From the NCBI GenBank assembly GCA_900770195.1, contig CAAGJI010000041.1, forward strand, positions 1 through 64,000: a DNA stretch of 64,000 nt. The letters run 5' to 3'. Shown piece after piece: positions 34,930-44,407 of the stretch. The notes beneath the pieces are model-generated. The model saw nothing but the letters and a program-made list of their open reading frames with translations. It searched no databases and was not told the origin of the DNA. Each line of letters begins with the position of its first letter. Position 1 is the first letter of the stretch. Source of the stretch: Oscillospiraceae bacterium. Lineage in GTDB: Bacteria; Bacillota; Clostridia; Oscillospirales; Ruminococcaceae. The position numbers and the translations under genes were made by a program.

Positions 34930-37143
34930 TTAACATTCTTTAAGATGTATCATATATGCGTTGTTGTCGTCCTGTTTTGCAGGCAGAACAATTCCGCCAT
35001 TTACATATGAAGGACCTGTTTTAAGAGGTATACCGCCGCTCATAAGTGATGCACCTGTATATGTTCCCAATTCACACTTGTATTTTTTATTTTCGTCAAG
35101 TCCTCTGAGTACAACAACTTCAGGCTTGTAATTTGGTTTGCTGCGGTAAACAACAGCCTGTACCAATGCTTCACTCTTATCATCTGACACAAATTCCCAG
35201 GCTGAAACGTTATCATTCATTGTATCAGTTAATCTGTAATATTTTCCGTTGTGAATTATCGGTCCATATTTTTTAAAGTTCTTTATTTGTGCTTTAACAG
35301 TTTCCTTTTCTTCATCTGAAATAAGATTCAAGTCAAGTTCATATCCGAATGAACCAGCCATTGCGACAATGCCTCTTGTGTTCATTGATATAACTCTTCC
35401 TGTCTGATGATTAGGAACTGTTGAAACGTGTGAACCAACTGTTGAAATCGGATAGAAGAAAGATGTTCCATACTGAATTTTTGTTCTTTCAAAAGCATCT
35501 GTATCATCACTGCACCATATCTGAGGTGTATAATACATCATACCTGCATCAAATCTTCCGCCGCCACCGCTGCATCCTTCAAATAAAACATCAGGATATG
35601 CTTTTTCTATCCTTTCAAGAAGGTCATAAAGTCCAAGTATATATCTGTGCGGCAATTCTCCCTGATATTTGCTTCCGAGAATACTGCTGTACCAATCGCA
35701 TATACTTCTGTTCATATCCCACTTGATATATGAAATATCAGCAGATTCAAGAATATCTGAAATGCATTTATAAAGATAATCCGTTACATCAGGATTTGAC
35801 ATATCAAGAACAAGCTGATTTCTTCCACGAACAGGATCTCTGTCCGGAATTTTTATTGCCCATTCCGGGTGACTTCTGTAAAGATCGCTGTCTTCTGAAA
35901 TCATTTCGGGTTCAAACCATATGCCGAATTTCATTCCTGTTGACTTTACTCTTTCAACAAGTTTTCCAAGTCCGCCTTTTATTTTGTTTTCATTTACAAA
36001 CCAGTCGCCAAGCCCCGAATTATCTGTATCACGTTTTCCAAACCAGCCATCATCAAGAACCATCATATCAACACCAAGTTCAGATGCCTGTTTTGCAATT
36101 TTATAAATCTTTTCTTCATCAAAATCAAAATATGTTGCTTCCCAGTTGTTTATAAGAACAGGTCTTTCGCAAGTTTTATATTTTCCTCTGCATACATTAT
36201 TTCTGATTATGTGATGGAAATTATGGGAAAGTTTTTCAAATCCGTTTGGTGAAAAACTCATAATAACTTCAGGAACATCAAATTCATCACCTTTTTTGAG
36301 TGTCCATTCAAACAAATCTTCATTTATTCCCATTATTGAACGTGTCTGATCAAGCTGATCAAGTTCAATTTCTGTTTTAAAACTGCCGCTGTACATAAAT
36401 ACAAATCCGTAACAGTTTCCATTATCTTCTGTGCAATTTTTATCTGCAAGAATAAACGAAGGGTTGTTGTGGTGACTCGAAGTTCCTCTTCTGCTTCCAA
36501 ATTCCGTTACGCCGTGATGAAGTTTTGTTCTTTCAAACATTCTTTCAACACAGTGTCTGCCGTGAAAATGAATAAGGTCGGGCACATTTTCCGTTATATC
36601 AAGGCAAAGTGACGCTGCCTTTTCAAGGATAATATCCGATTCATTTTTATTTTTAATTGTTACGCTTCTTGTTATTATGTCATATTCTTCAAATATACCG
36701 TATTTTAATGTTACATATGTTTCTGAAAATTTATCTTTAAGTATTATTTCGAGTGTATCTGCCTCATTTTTTTCATCATAAACCGCAGGCAAACCATTTA
36801 TTGAATACTTGCCCTTGCTGATTTTATGATCAAAATACCTGAGGTCAACTGCCTTGCTTCCGTCTGAATTTTTAACAACAAGTGCAGGTGTTCTGTAATC
36901 GCCGTTTCCAATTGCTGAATATTCAAGTGGGAGTGTATCGCAGGAATATGTCCTTTCGTTTCCACTGTCATTTATGTTTCCGGAAAATCCAACATCACCA
37001 TAATTGAGTAAATAGCTCATATCCTGTTCTGTTTTCTTTCCATACCACAAATGAAGCAGAACTCCGAACTTGTCAGCTTTCATCTGATACATTGTGTTCT
37101 TTGTTTCAATTGTAAATATATTATCCTTGAAAATAACAGACAT
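34930..37143 (-). CDS. aga: Alpha-galactosidase, GH36
   Basis: The 737-residue cytoplasmic enzyme removes alpha-1,6-galactose from melibiose, raffinose and stachyose. It has the GH36 layout: an N-terminal beta-sandwich, a barrel with WFGKRDTDNSGLGDW, FGIWFEPEMISEDSDLY and the nucleophile in YIKWDMNRSICD, the acid in CSDDTDAFER, and a C-terminal beta domain. The start is ATG 37143 behind AGGAGG; an upstream in-frame ATG at 37179 overlaps gtfA and lacks a site. It lies 19 bp after the sucrose phosphorylase gene. Symbol given by analogy with the streptococcal msm operon. Confidence 0.93.
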   Translation of the reverse strand: MSVIFKDNIFTIETKNTMYQMKADKFGVLLHLWYGKKTEQDMSYLLNYGDVGFSGNINDSGNERTYSCDTLPLEYSAIGNGDYRTPALVVKNSDGSKAVDLRYFDHKISKGKYSINGLPAVYDEKNEADTLEIILKDKFSETYVTLKYGIFEEYDIITRSVTIKNKNESDIILEKAASLCLDITENVPDLIHFHGRHCVERMFERTKLHHGVTEFGSRRGTSSHHNNPSFILADKNCTEDNGNCYGFVFMYSGSFKTEIELDQLDQTRSIMGINEDLFEWTLKKGDEFDVPEVIMSFSPNGFEKLSHNFHHIIRNNVCRGKYKTCERPVLINNWEATYFDFDEEKIYKIAKQASELGVDMMVLDDGWFGKRDTDNSGLGDWFVNENKIKGGLGKLVERVKSTGMKFGIWFEPEMISEDSDLYRSHPEWAIKIPDRDPVRGRNQLVLDMSNPDVTDYLYKCISDILESADISYIKWDMNRSICDWYSSILGSKYQGELPHRYILGLYDLLERIEKAYPDVLFEGCSGGGGRFDAGMMYYTPQIWCSDDTDAFERTKIQYGTSFFYPISTVGSHVSTVPNHQTGRVISMNTRGIVAMAGSFGYELDLNLISDEEKETVKAQIKNFKKYGPIIHNGKYYRLTDTMNDNVSAWEFVSDDKSEALVQAVVYRSKPNYKPEVVVLRGLDENKKYKCELGTYTGASLMSGGIPLKTGPSYVNGGIVLPAKQDDNNAYMIHLKEC

Positions 37144-37162
37144 ATTTTGCCTCCTTTTATTT

Positions 37163-38575
37163 TTAGTGAATAATTTCAAAGTCGTATGTTGTAAGGTTGG
37201 CTTTGAGTATAATTTTATTGTCGAGGTAACTTCTTGTTATAACAAGACTGTCGCCTTCTGTTTCTATTTCAATATTTCCTTCAAGAGAAAATGCAGTGTC
37301 TGTATTTCTTAAAATCATAAGCTTTTTAAGTCCCTGTACGACTTCTCTCTTCTGATTTTCTTCAACTTCTTCAACCGAATAATAATGACGGTTAATATCT
37401 CTGCCGTTTTTAGTTTTTTCAAGAAGTTCAATATCATTTGCACCTGCAAGCATTCCAACATAATATACCTGAGGAATACCCGGAGCGAAAAACTGTATTG
37501 CCCTTGCGAGAAGATACGCTTTATCATTATTTCCAAGTGCTGAATAGTAAGTTGTGTTAACCTGATATATATCAAGATTGTTGTATTTTTCCGAATTATA
37601 TATTGCTTTTACATTTGCACCCTGACTGTACATCTGGTCTTTTATCTTTTCAATATCTTCATCAGGAATAAGGTCTTTTACGTCAACGATACCTATTCCG
37701 TCGTGAGTATCGAGTGTTGTAAACTGCTTCATAGGACACTTTTCCATCCACTTTTTAAGATATTCACCTGTATGATTATAAAGTGCGTGAAGTGTTAAAA
37801 CAGGAAGTGCAAAATCATAAATCCAGAAACCTTTATCTGCTATTTTAAGCGGAATTGTGTAATGCTCGTGAATTTCAGGAAGTATTTCCGCTCCTGCTTC
37901 ATTTGCCGTTTTATCAATATCATAAAGAAGATTCCATATGTCAGGTTCAACAAAGAAACAGTTTGTATCAGGTTTCTTTATCGCATATGCGAATGCATCA
38001 AGTCTTATAACAGATGCTCCGTGACTGCACATATTTTTGATTGTATTTTTAATAAAATCAATTGTCATCTGCTTTGAAACATCAAGATCTATCTGTTCTT
38101 CACAGAAAGTACACCAGATTTTTTCTGTTGTTCCATCTGCGAATTCTGCATCAATATATGGTGCTCTCGGTTTACGTTTATATATTAAATCAACCTGTTT
38201 TTGTGTTGGTTCTCCGTTTTCCCAGAAATCTTTGTATCTGATAAACATATCTTTATATTTTGAATTATCTTTATTTTTAAGAAAATCCTTGAAATATTCA
38301 GACTGTGCTGAAATATGATTTACCATAAAATCAAACATCAGATAATATTTTTCTGAAAGTTTTTCGATATCGCTGAAATCTCCGAATGCAGGGTCTACCT
38401 TATCATAACAGACAGGGGCAAAACCTCTGTCTGCTGATGAAGGAAAGAACGGAAGAACATGAACACCGCCTACAGCGTCCTTATAATGTGTATCAAGTAT
38501 GCTGTCGAGATCCTTTAAATTTTTTCCAAGACTGTCTGCATATGTTATAAGCATTACTTTGTTATTCAGTTTCAT
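37163..38575 (-). CDS. gtfA: Sucrose phosphorylase, GH13_18
   Basis: The 470-residue enzyme splits sucrose with phosphate into glucose 1-phosphate and fructose, which saves an ATP. Family features are the N-terminal LITYADSLGKNL, VHVLPFFPSSADRGFAP, the nucleophile in VIRLDAFAYAIKK, the acid in EILPEIHEHY and TLDTHDGIGIVD. The region matches sucrose phosphorylases closely, but related GH13_18 enzymes act on sucrose 6-phosphate or glucosylglycerate, so substrate is likely rather than proven. Its place between the permease and alpha-galactosidase genes supports sucrose released from raffinose. Confidence 0.88.
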   Translation of the reverse strand: MKLNNKVMLITYADSLGKNLKDLDSILDTHYKDAVGGVHVLPFFPSSADRGFAPVCYDKVDPAFGDFSDIEKLSEKYYLMFDFMVNHISAQSEYFKDFLKNKDNSKYKDMFIRYKDFWENGEPTQKQVDLIYKRKPRAPYIDAEFADGTTEKIWCTFCEEQIDLDVSKQMTIDFIKNTIKNMCSHGASVIRLDAFAYAIKKPDTNCFFVEPDIWNLLYDIDKTANEAGAEILPEIHEHYTIPLKIADKGFWIYDFALPVLTLHALYNHTGEYLKKWMEKCPMKQFTTLDTHDGIGIVDVKDLIPDEDIEKIKDQMYSQGANVKAIYNSEKYNNLDIYQVNTTYYSALGNNDKAYLLARAIQFFAPGIPQVYYVGMLAGANDIELLEKTKNGRDINRHYYSVEEVEENQKREVVQGLKKLMILRNTDTAFSLEGNIEIETEGDSLVITRSYLDNKIILKANLTTYDFEIIH

Positions 38576-38590
38576 TCCTTTAATCTCCTT

Positions 38591-39442
38591 TTATCCCTTT
38601 ACAGCACCGTTTGTAACGCCGCTGATAATCTGCTTCTGACAAACAACATAGAATATTATAATAGGAATAAGTGCAAGTATATATGAAGCAAATGCAAGGT
38701 TATAGTTTGTACCAAACTGTGTCTGGAAGTTAAGCTGTGCAAGAGGAAGTGTTGTGTCTGATGTATCTGCAAGTATTACAAGAGGAGTCATAACATCGTT
38801 CCATGTTCCAAGTGCTGTTAAAACTGCAACTGTTGCGTGCATTGGTTTCATTGTAGGGAAAATAACTGTCCAGTATGTTTTCCAATGTGAAGCACCGTCA
38901 ATTGTTGCTGCTTCTTCAAGTGCCATTGGTATATTTTTAAGATAACCGCTATAAAGCATTACATTCATAGGCATATAGAATACAACATAAAGAAGTATAA
39001 CACCAATTTTGTTTGAAAGCCCGAGAACTGCTGTTTCCTTAACAAGAGGCATCATAAGAATTGCAAATGGTACAAACATACCGCTTACAATATAGAAATA
39101 AGCAAGTTTGAAACCTTTTTTTCTTGCCATACTTCTGCCAACTACATAACCTGCAAGTGAATGAATTACAATTGCAAGAACAATTGTTGTTACGCAGATA
39201 ATCAAGCTGTTTCCAAGTGAATGCCAGAAGTTTGTTACCTTCATAGCTTCTGAAAAGTTGCTGAATTTAAGATGAGCTGGGAAACTCAAAGCACCTGCAA
39301 CATCATTTGTCATTTCTGATGGATCTTTAAGTGCTATAACAATTGCCATATACAATGGGAAAAGTATTGTTATACATCCAATGAATAAAAGAATAGTTAA
39401 ACCTATATTAAAATCTTTTACTTTACCTGATTTTTTCATCAT
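38591..39442 (-). CDS. msmG: Sugar ABC transporter permease, MsmG/RafG type
   Basis: The 283-residue inner-membrane permease has six predicted helices and the EAA loop EEAATIDGASHWKTYW that docks the ATPase. The C-terminus QKQIISGVTNGAVKG is typical of MalG-family carbohydrate permeases. It overlaps the msmF stop by 4 bp. The ATPase (MsmK-type) is not encoded in the operon and is presumably shared with other sugar importers, as in other Firmicutes. Confidence 0.9.
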   Translation of the reverse strand: MMKKSGKVKDFNIGLTILLFIGCITILFPLYMAIVIALKDPSEMTNDVAGALSFPAHLKFSNFSEAMKVTNFWHSLGNSLIICVTTIVLAIVIHSLAGYVVGRSMARKKGFKLAYFYIVSGMFVPFAILMMPLVKETAVLGLSNKIGVILLYVVFYMPMNVMLYSGYLKNIPMALEEAATIDGASHWKTYWTVIFPTMKPMHATVAVLTALGTWNDVMTPLVILADTSDTTLPLAQLNFQTQFGTNYNLAFASYILALIPIIIFYVVCQKQIISGVTNGAVKG

Positions 39443-40317
39443 AACTGTTCCTCCTTTTTGTTACTAATAACAAGCTGAATGATTGAGAATGCAACTATGA
39501 GAATAAAGAATACAACTGCGTTTGCACTCTGATATCCGAACTGTCCACCGTTCATACCGTTATTGTAGATGAGGTAAGAAATTGATTCTGTACTCTGTGC
39601 AGGACCACCGCCTGTTAATGATACGATCTGGTCAAATACCATAAGCATGTTCTTTGTACTTAAAATAAGATTGATTGAAACGAAAGGTAAAAGCATTGGG
39701 AAAATAAGCTTCCAGAATCTCTGCCATGAATTTGCACCGTCTATCATACCTGCTTCTGTAATATCTGAAGGAATAGTCTGAAGACCTGATATATAAATGA
39801 TTGTGTTCATCGCAACTGCCTGCCATACACCTACGATAAGAACAGCTACCCACGCCCATTTTTCACTTGCAAGGATTGAATTTTCAATAAATCCTATATG
39901 GAGTGCCTTGCCTACTGCCGGAACAACATATGTGAAGAAGAAGCTGAAGATATAACCTATGATAAGTCCGCCAAGTACGTTAGGTGTGAAGTAAAGACCT
40001 CTGAGCAAACCTTTGCATCTTATCTTGCTATTTAAGCCGAGAGCAAGGATTATACTTAAAACATTTATAAGAATTGTACCGCAAATTGCGTATTTAAGTG
40101 TGAAAAGATATGATTTAAGAATTCTTGTATCAGTGAAAAGGTCAACGTAATTTCTGAAACCTACAAAATCATACGTACCATATCCTTTGTAGTTTGTAAA
40201 GCTGTAAAATGCACCAACCAAAAGCGGAACTGTGTTGAAAAGTGCAAAGAAAATAAGAATTGGAATTATTATTGCAACAAACGTTCTGTTTCTGCCAAGT
40301 TTACTTTTAGTTTTCAT
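39439..40317 (-). CDS. msmF: Sugar ABC transporter permease, MsmF/RafF type
   Basis: The 292-residue inner-membrane permease of the MalF type has six predicted helices and the EAA loop with EAGMIDGANSWQRFW. It forms the channel with MsmG. It starts 3 bp after the solute-binding gene ends, and its last bases overlap msmG. Confidence 0.9.
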   Translation of the reverse strand: MKTKSKLGRNRTFVAIIIPILIFFALFNTVPLLVGAFYSFTNYKGYGTYDFVGFRNYVDLFTDTRILKSYLFTLKYAICGTILINVLSIILALGLNSKIRCKGLLRGLYFTPNVLGGLIIGYIFSFFFTYVVPAVGKALHIGFIENSILASEKWAWVAVLIVGVWQAVAMNTIIYISGLQTIPSDITEAGMIDGANSWQRFWKLIFPMLLPFVSINLILSTKNMLMVFDQIVSLTGGGPAQSTESISYLIYNNGMNGGQFGYQSANAVVFFILIVAFSIIQLVISNKKEEQL

Positions 40318-40320
40318 AGT

Positions 40321-41613
40321 TTAATTCTCCTCCTCATTATATTTTTTAATTTTAGCAATTATATCTCTGTTGTATCTCTTCCATTCCTTGTCGAATTTAT
40401 TAAGGAATGTGTCAGCAGCATTATCCTTGTCATTAATGAGATATGTCTGAATCATAGCGTCAACACTCATTTCACTTGGATAATGGTGATCGTGATAGTC
40501 TGACATTCTGTCGTTTTCGATATATTCTTTCATACCTGCAAGTGTTTCAGGAATTGCAAAATCGCCTTCCTTGCAGGCAAGACCACCCTGATTATCAAGG
40601 TATATCTGAATTGTGCTGTCCTGATACAGGAAGTCCATAACTTCATAAGCCGCTTCCTTGTTCTTGCAGTCCTTCATAACACTGAACAAAAGGTCAATAC
40701 CTGAGTTAAGAACATTGTCTTCTTCATTTTCATTTGCAGGGAATGTAAATGAGTCAATGTTCATATCAGGATTAACTGAAAGTATCTGAGGAATTGCATA
40801 GTTACCGATTGTGTACATTGCAGATTCGCCTCTTGCGAAAGCTGTACAGGCATCATTATAGCTGTATGTGTAAGGGTTCGGTTCGCCATACTGAAGAAGT
40901 TCTTTATCTTTTATTGCAACTTCTTCATATCCCTGTCTGAATGTATTTGTGTCTTCATTTACCTGACTGCAAATATCTGCATCTGCAAGACCTACTGCAA
41001 GAGCATTCCAAGGAGCAAGCGTTGTCCATGTATCTTTATATCCAAAATAAAGCGGATATACGTCTGTTGTACTCTGAATTTTTTCGCAAAGGTCTGTAAA
41101 TTCTGTCCATGTTGTCGGAATTTCCCAACCGTTTTCTTCAAACATATCCTTGTTGTAAAGAATACCTGCTGCATTTGCAACATATGGAAGTGCATAAATA
41201 CCATCCTGAGGTATATACTCAAGATTTTTAAGAATTTCAACATATGATGACTTGATTTCTTTCGTTGCATCAAGATCTGAAATATCCTGAAACAGTTCAG
41301 CGTCAAGGAAGTTTGAATAGTTGATATCGCCGCCTATTCCGACAATATCAGGAGCATCTTCTCTGACAAGCTTAGTTTTAAGAATTGTCATCGCCTGGTT
41401 TGGTGATTCAATAGTAAGATGAATGTCATCGTGTGTTGAGTTGAATTCTTCTTCAATTTTCTCAAAAGCTTCTACAGCTTCCGGTTTGTATTGAAGCATT
41501 GTGATTTCTGTAACACCATTTTTGGTGTTTGATGATTCACATCCTGTCATTGAAATTATCGTAGATGTGAATGCCGCAATAACAGCAAAAACTTTAATTT
41601 TTCTTTTCAGCAT
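40321..41613 (-). CDS. msmE: Sugar-binding lipoprotein, MsmE/RafE type
   Basis: The 430-residue extracellular solute-binding protein starts with a lipoprotein signal, MLKRKIKVFAVIAAF, and a lipobox SMTGC with Cys25 as the lipid site. The mature part has the family-1 binding protein pattern, for example AAGILYNKDMFEENGWEIP and FARGESAMYTIGNYA. The start is ATG 41613, with AGGAGG 8-14 bp upstream; an in-frame ATG at 41664 lacks a site and overlaps the -10. It is the first gene of the operon, next to the AraC activator. Oligosaccharide specificity is inferred from the alpha-galactosidase and sucrose phosphorylase that follow. Confidence 0.9.
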   Translation of the reverse strand: MLKRKIKVFAVIAAFTSTIISMTGCESSNTKNGVTEITMLQYKPEAVEAFEKIEEEFNSTHDDIHLTIESPNQAMTILKTKLVREDAPDIVGIGGDINYSNFLDAELFQDISDLDATKEIKSSYVEILKNLEYIPQDGIYALPYVANAAGILYNKDMFEENGWEIPTTWTEFTDLCEKIQSTTDVYPLYFGYKDTWTTLAPWNALAVGLADADICSQVNEDTNTFRQGYEEVAIKDKELLQYGEPNPYTYSYNDACTAFARGESAMYTIGNYAIPQILSVNPDMNIDSFTFPANENEEDNVLNSGIDLLFSVMKDCKNKEAAYEVMDFLYQDSTIQIYLDNQGGLACKEGDFAIPETLAGMKEYIENDRMSDYHDHHYPSEMSVDAMIQTYLINDKDNAADTFLNKFDKEWKRYNRDIIAKIKKYNEEEN

Positions 41614-41662
41614 ATAATTACCTCCTAATTTGTGAATTTGCTTCATGCCTTTCTTTGTCTTC

Positions 41663-41691
41663 ATTATAACATATCGATTTGTGTTTGTAAA
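41663..41691 (-). promoter_or_regulatory. Promoter of the msm-like operon
   Basis: On the minus strand TTTACA (41691-41686) and TATAAT (41668-41663, extended TGTTATAAT) are separated by 17 bp. The weak -35 suits activator dependence. Confidence 0.7.
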
Positions 41692-41708
41692 TCACAATAT
41701 TTAACTTA

Positions 41709-41770
41709 TTTTATACCAATTTGTTGTATTTACTCACAATTATACAAGAAAGTTGCATTTTGGTATAAAA
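41709..41770. promoter_or_regulatory. 11-bp inverted repeat, candidate AraC/MsmR operator
   Basis: TTTTATACCAA (41709-41719) is repeated as TTGGTATAAAA at 41760-41770, with 40 bp between. The first arm lies 18 bp upstream of the operon -35. The second lies in the spacer of the regulator's own promoter. This fits activation of the operon and repression of the regulator. Confidence 0.6.
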
Positions 41771-41781
41771 TGTGCTATAAT
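41753..41781 (+). promoter_or_regulatory. Promoter of the AraC-type regulator gene
   Basis: TTGCAT (41753-41758) and TATAAT (41776-41781) are separated by 17 bp and overlap one arm of the inverted repeat. Confidence 0.7.
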
Positions 41782-41822
41782 ATATTTATTATACAAAATA
41801 TTTTGATATAAGGAGTAAAAAT

Positions 41823-42746
41823 ATGGATAATTTTATTTTTTCAATTTTTCCCGACGGAATGTTTGTAGACCTTCAGCTTTTCCAGTATGGCTGGGAAAAA
41901 TGTGACTCTTCTCACTCTTTCGGACCTGCAAAAAGAAACCATTATTTATTCCATTACATTTTATCGGGTAAAGGCACTCTTTTTGCAGATGGCAAAAACG
42001 GAATTACAAAAACGTATAATGTTAAAAGTTTTGAGGGTTTTATGATTTTTCCGGGACAGACAAATACATATATTGCAGACAGTGAAATTCCATGGGAATA
42101 TATCTGGATAGAATTTGACGGACTTAAAGTAAGGACATTGCTTGAAGCAGCAGGTTTTTCGCCTGACACACCTATATATCACGCCAAATACAAAAACTTA
42201 CGTGAACAGATGGCACATGAAATGATGTATATTAAAGATAATCGTAATATGCCGAATCTTCATATTATAGGTCATCTTTATCTTTTTATAGATTATCTTA
42301 TAAGAAGTTCATCAAATATTCAGTATTCAACAGGAAATAATATTCAGGACGGATATGTGCAGATTGCAATTAAATTTATAGAAGAAAACTTCCAGAATAA
42401 TATATCTGTTGAAGAAATAGCCGACCAATGCAAGCTGAACAGAACATATTTCAGTAAACTGTTTAAAAAAGTAACGGGCAAATCTCCACAGGAATTTTTA
42501 CTTTCCTACAGAATGATAAAAGCAAATGAACTTCTGAAACTTACTGATATGGCGATTGGCGATGTTGCAAATGCTGTAGGATATGAAAATCAGTTCCATT
42601 TTTCAAGGGCTTTCAAAAATACCTACAATATGTCGCCAAGAGATTGGAAACGTCAGAATCATATTAATACAGGAAATTCTTCGGCTGAAAACGAAAAACT
42701 TCTTATTAAAGGAAAAACTGATTTTAAAGAAGAGGAAAATTTATAG
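41823..42746 (+). CDS. msmR: AraC-family regulator of the raffinose-type operon
   Basis: The 307-residue protein has an N-terminal AraC-type cupin sensor domain (FHYILSGKGTLFADGK, then FMIFPGQTNTYIAD). Its C-terminal pair of helix-turn-helix motifs (about residues 185-280) includes SVEEIADQCKLNRTYFSKLF and AIGDVANAVGYENQFHFSRA. This is the MsmR/RafR architecture. It diverges from the transporter operon across about 200 bp with a shared inverted repeat, so it very likely activates that operon in response to an alpha-galactoside. AAGGAG precedes ATG 41823. Symbol by analogy. Confidence 0.88.
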   Translation: MDNFIFSIFPDGMFVDLQLFQYGWEKCDSSHSFGPAKRNHYLFHYILSGKGTLFADGKNGITKTYNVKSFEGFMIFPGQTNTYIADSEIPWEYIWIEFDGLKVRTLLEAAGFSPDTPIYHAKYKNLREQMAHEMMYIKDNRNMPNLHIIGHLYLFIDYLIRSSSNIQYSTGNNIQDGYVQIAIKFIEENFQNNISVEEIADQCKLNRTYFSKLFKKVTGKSPQEFLLSYRMIKANELLKLTDMAIGDVANAVGYENQFHFSRAFKNTYNMSPRDWKRQNHINTGNSSAENEKLLIKGKTDFKEEENL

Positions 42747-42807
42747 TATAAAAATAAATTCGTGAGATAAAATAACAATATAACTTTACTTCACGGAGGT
42801 TTTTATT

Positions 42808-44358
42808 ATGAGCAATATGTTCTGCTTTCAATGCCAGCAGACAGCACACAACACAGGTTGCGAAGGTAAAAGAGGTGTATGCGGAAAAAATTCAGATACA
42901 GCCGATATTCAGGATAAAATAATTGCATCGCTGATTGATTTTGCATCTGAAATCCCAACAGAAAAAATTAATGATGAAACAACTGAACTTGTTATAAAAA
43001 GTCTGTTTTCAACAATTACAAACGTCAATTTCAATAATGATACGCTTAAAACCATTTTGAACGATATTGAAAACAAAAAAAATGAAAATTCATCTCCATT
43101 TGATATGGAAAATATCTGGAATGAAAATGAAGATATACGTTCTCTTAAATCTCTTATTCTCTTTGGAATAAAAGGTATGGCAGCATATGCATATCACGCT
43201 TTGATTCTTGGAAAAACAGACAAAGAAGTCAACAATTTTTTCTATAAAGCTTTAAGTTCTTTAAAAAACGAAAATGATATGAACAGGCTTCTTGAACTTG
43301 TGCTTGAAACAGGTAAAATAAATCTTAGATGTATGGCTTTGCTTGATGCAGCAAATACGGAAAGTTTCGGAAATCCTGTTCCTGTAAAAGTACCGCTTAC
43401 TATTGAAAAAGGTCCTTTTATTGTTGTCAGCGGTCACGACATGCACGACCTTAAACTTCTTCTGGAACAGACAAAAGATAAAGGCATAAACATCTACACT
43501 CACAGCGAAATGCTTCCTGCACACGGTTATCCGAAATTAAAAGCATATCCGCATCTTAAAGGGAATTTTGGAACCGGCTGGCAAAATCAGCAATCCGAAT
43601 TTCATAACATTCCTGCACCAATTTTATTTACAACGAACTGTATTATGCCTGTTCGTGAAAGTTACAGCGACAGAGTTTTCACTACTTCCGTTGTTTCATA
43701 TCCTGAAATGACTCATATTGATGAAAAAAAAGACTTTTCACCTGTTATAAAAAAGGCTCTCGAATGCGGCGGATACAAAGAAGACAGGCATATGACAGGT
43801 ATGAACGGCGGAAGTTTTGTTACAACAGGCTTTGCAAGAAATGCTGTTCTGGCAAATGCTGAAAAAATTATTAGCCTTGTTAAACAGGGAAAAATAAAAC
43901 ATTTCTTTTTAATAGGCGGCTGCGATGGTGCATCCTCAAGCAGAAGTTATTACACGGATTTTGCAAAACTTACTCCGCCTGACACAATAATTTTAACTCT
44001 TGCCTGCGGAAAGTACAGACTGAACGACCTTGATCTGGGAGATATAGAAGGTATTCCGAGAATACTTGACTGCGGTCAGTGCAATGATGCATACAGTGCC
44101 TTAGAAATTGCTTCATCTCTTGCAAATGCTTTTGAATGCAGTGTCAACGAACTTCCGCTTACACTCGTTCTGTCGTGGTATGAACAAAAAGCAATTTGCA
44201 TTCTGCTTTCTCTTCTCTGGCTTGGAATTAAAAATATCTATATAGGTCCGACAATTCCTGCCTTTATTTCCCCTGCTGTTTTGAAAATACTTGTTGAAAA
44301 ATATTCACTTACACCAATAGACACACCTGAAAATGATATCAAAAAAATTCTTGGATAA
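42808..44358 (+). CDS. hcp: Hybrid cluster protein (hydroxylamine reductase) Hcp
   Basis: The 516-residue cytoplasmic Fe-S protein carries the N-terminal cluster motif CX2CX8CX5C (MFCFQCQQTAHNTGC, then GVCGK), typical of anaerobe Hcp. Hybrid-cluster ligands appear in GGCDGASSSRSYYTDF, LACGKYRLNDLDLG and DCGQCNDAYSA. Hcp reduces NO or hydroxylamine and protects anaerobes from nitrosative stress. CGGAGG precedes the ATG; no reductase partner (Hcr) is adjacent. It is transcribed alone and ends at a strong bidirectional terminator. Confidence 0.95.
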   Translation: MSNMFCFQCQQTAHNTGCEGKRGVCGKNSDTADIQDKIIASLIDFASEIPTEKINDETTELVIKSLFSTITNVNFNNDTLKTILNDIENKKNENSSPFDMENIWNENEDIRSLKSLILFGIKGMAAYAYHALILGKTDKEVNNFFYKALSSLKNENDMNRLLELVLETGKINLRCMALLDAANTESFGNPVPVKVPLTIEKGPFIVVSGHDMHDLKLLLEQTKDKGINIYTHSEMLPAHGYPKLKAYPHLKGNFGTGWQNQQSEFHNIPAPILFTTNCIMPVRESYSDRVFTTSVVSYPEMTHIDEKKDFSPVIKKALECGGYKEDRHMTGMNGGSFVTTGFARNAVLANAEKIISLVKQGKIKHFFLIGGCDGASSSRSYYTDFAKLTPPDTIILTLACGKYRLNDLDLGDIEGIPRILDCGQCNDAYSALEIASSLANAFECSVNELPLTLVLSWYEQKAICILLSLLWLGIKNIYIGPTIPAFISPAVLKILVEKYSLTPIDTPENDIKKILG

Positions 44359-44362
44359 ACAA

Positions 44363-44396
44363 AAAAGAAACCTCCGCAAAAGAGGTTTCTTTTATT
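44363..44396. terminator. Bidirectional terminator between hcp and aminotransferase
   Basis: AAAAGAAACCTC (44363-44374) pairs with GAGGTTTCTTTT (44382-44393) between convergent genes. Both strands end in T-rich tracts. Confidence 0.9.
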
Positions 44397-44407
44397 TCTG
44401 TAATATA

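Noticed and set aside
42762..42799. CGTGA...TCACG inverted repeat before hcp as an HcpR-type operator
   Set aside because: Arms are only 5 bp and far apart, and one overlaps the ribosome binding site. They do not match TTGTGA-N6-TCACAA, so chance is likely.
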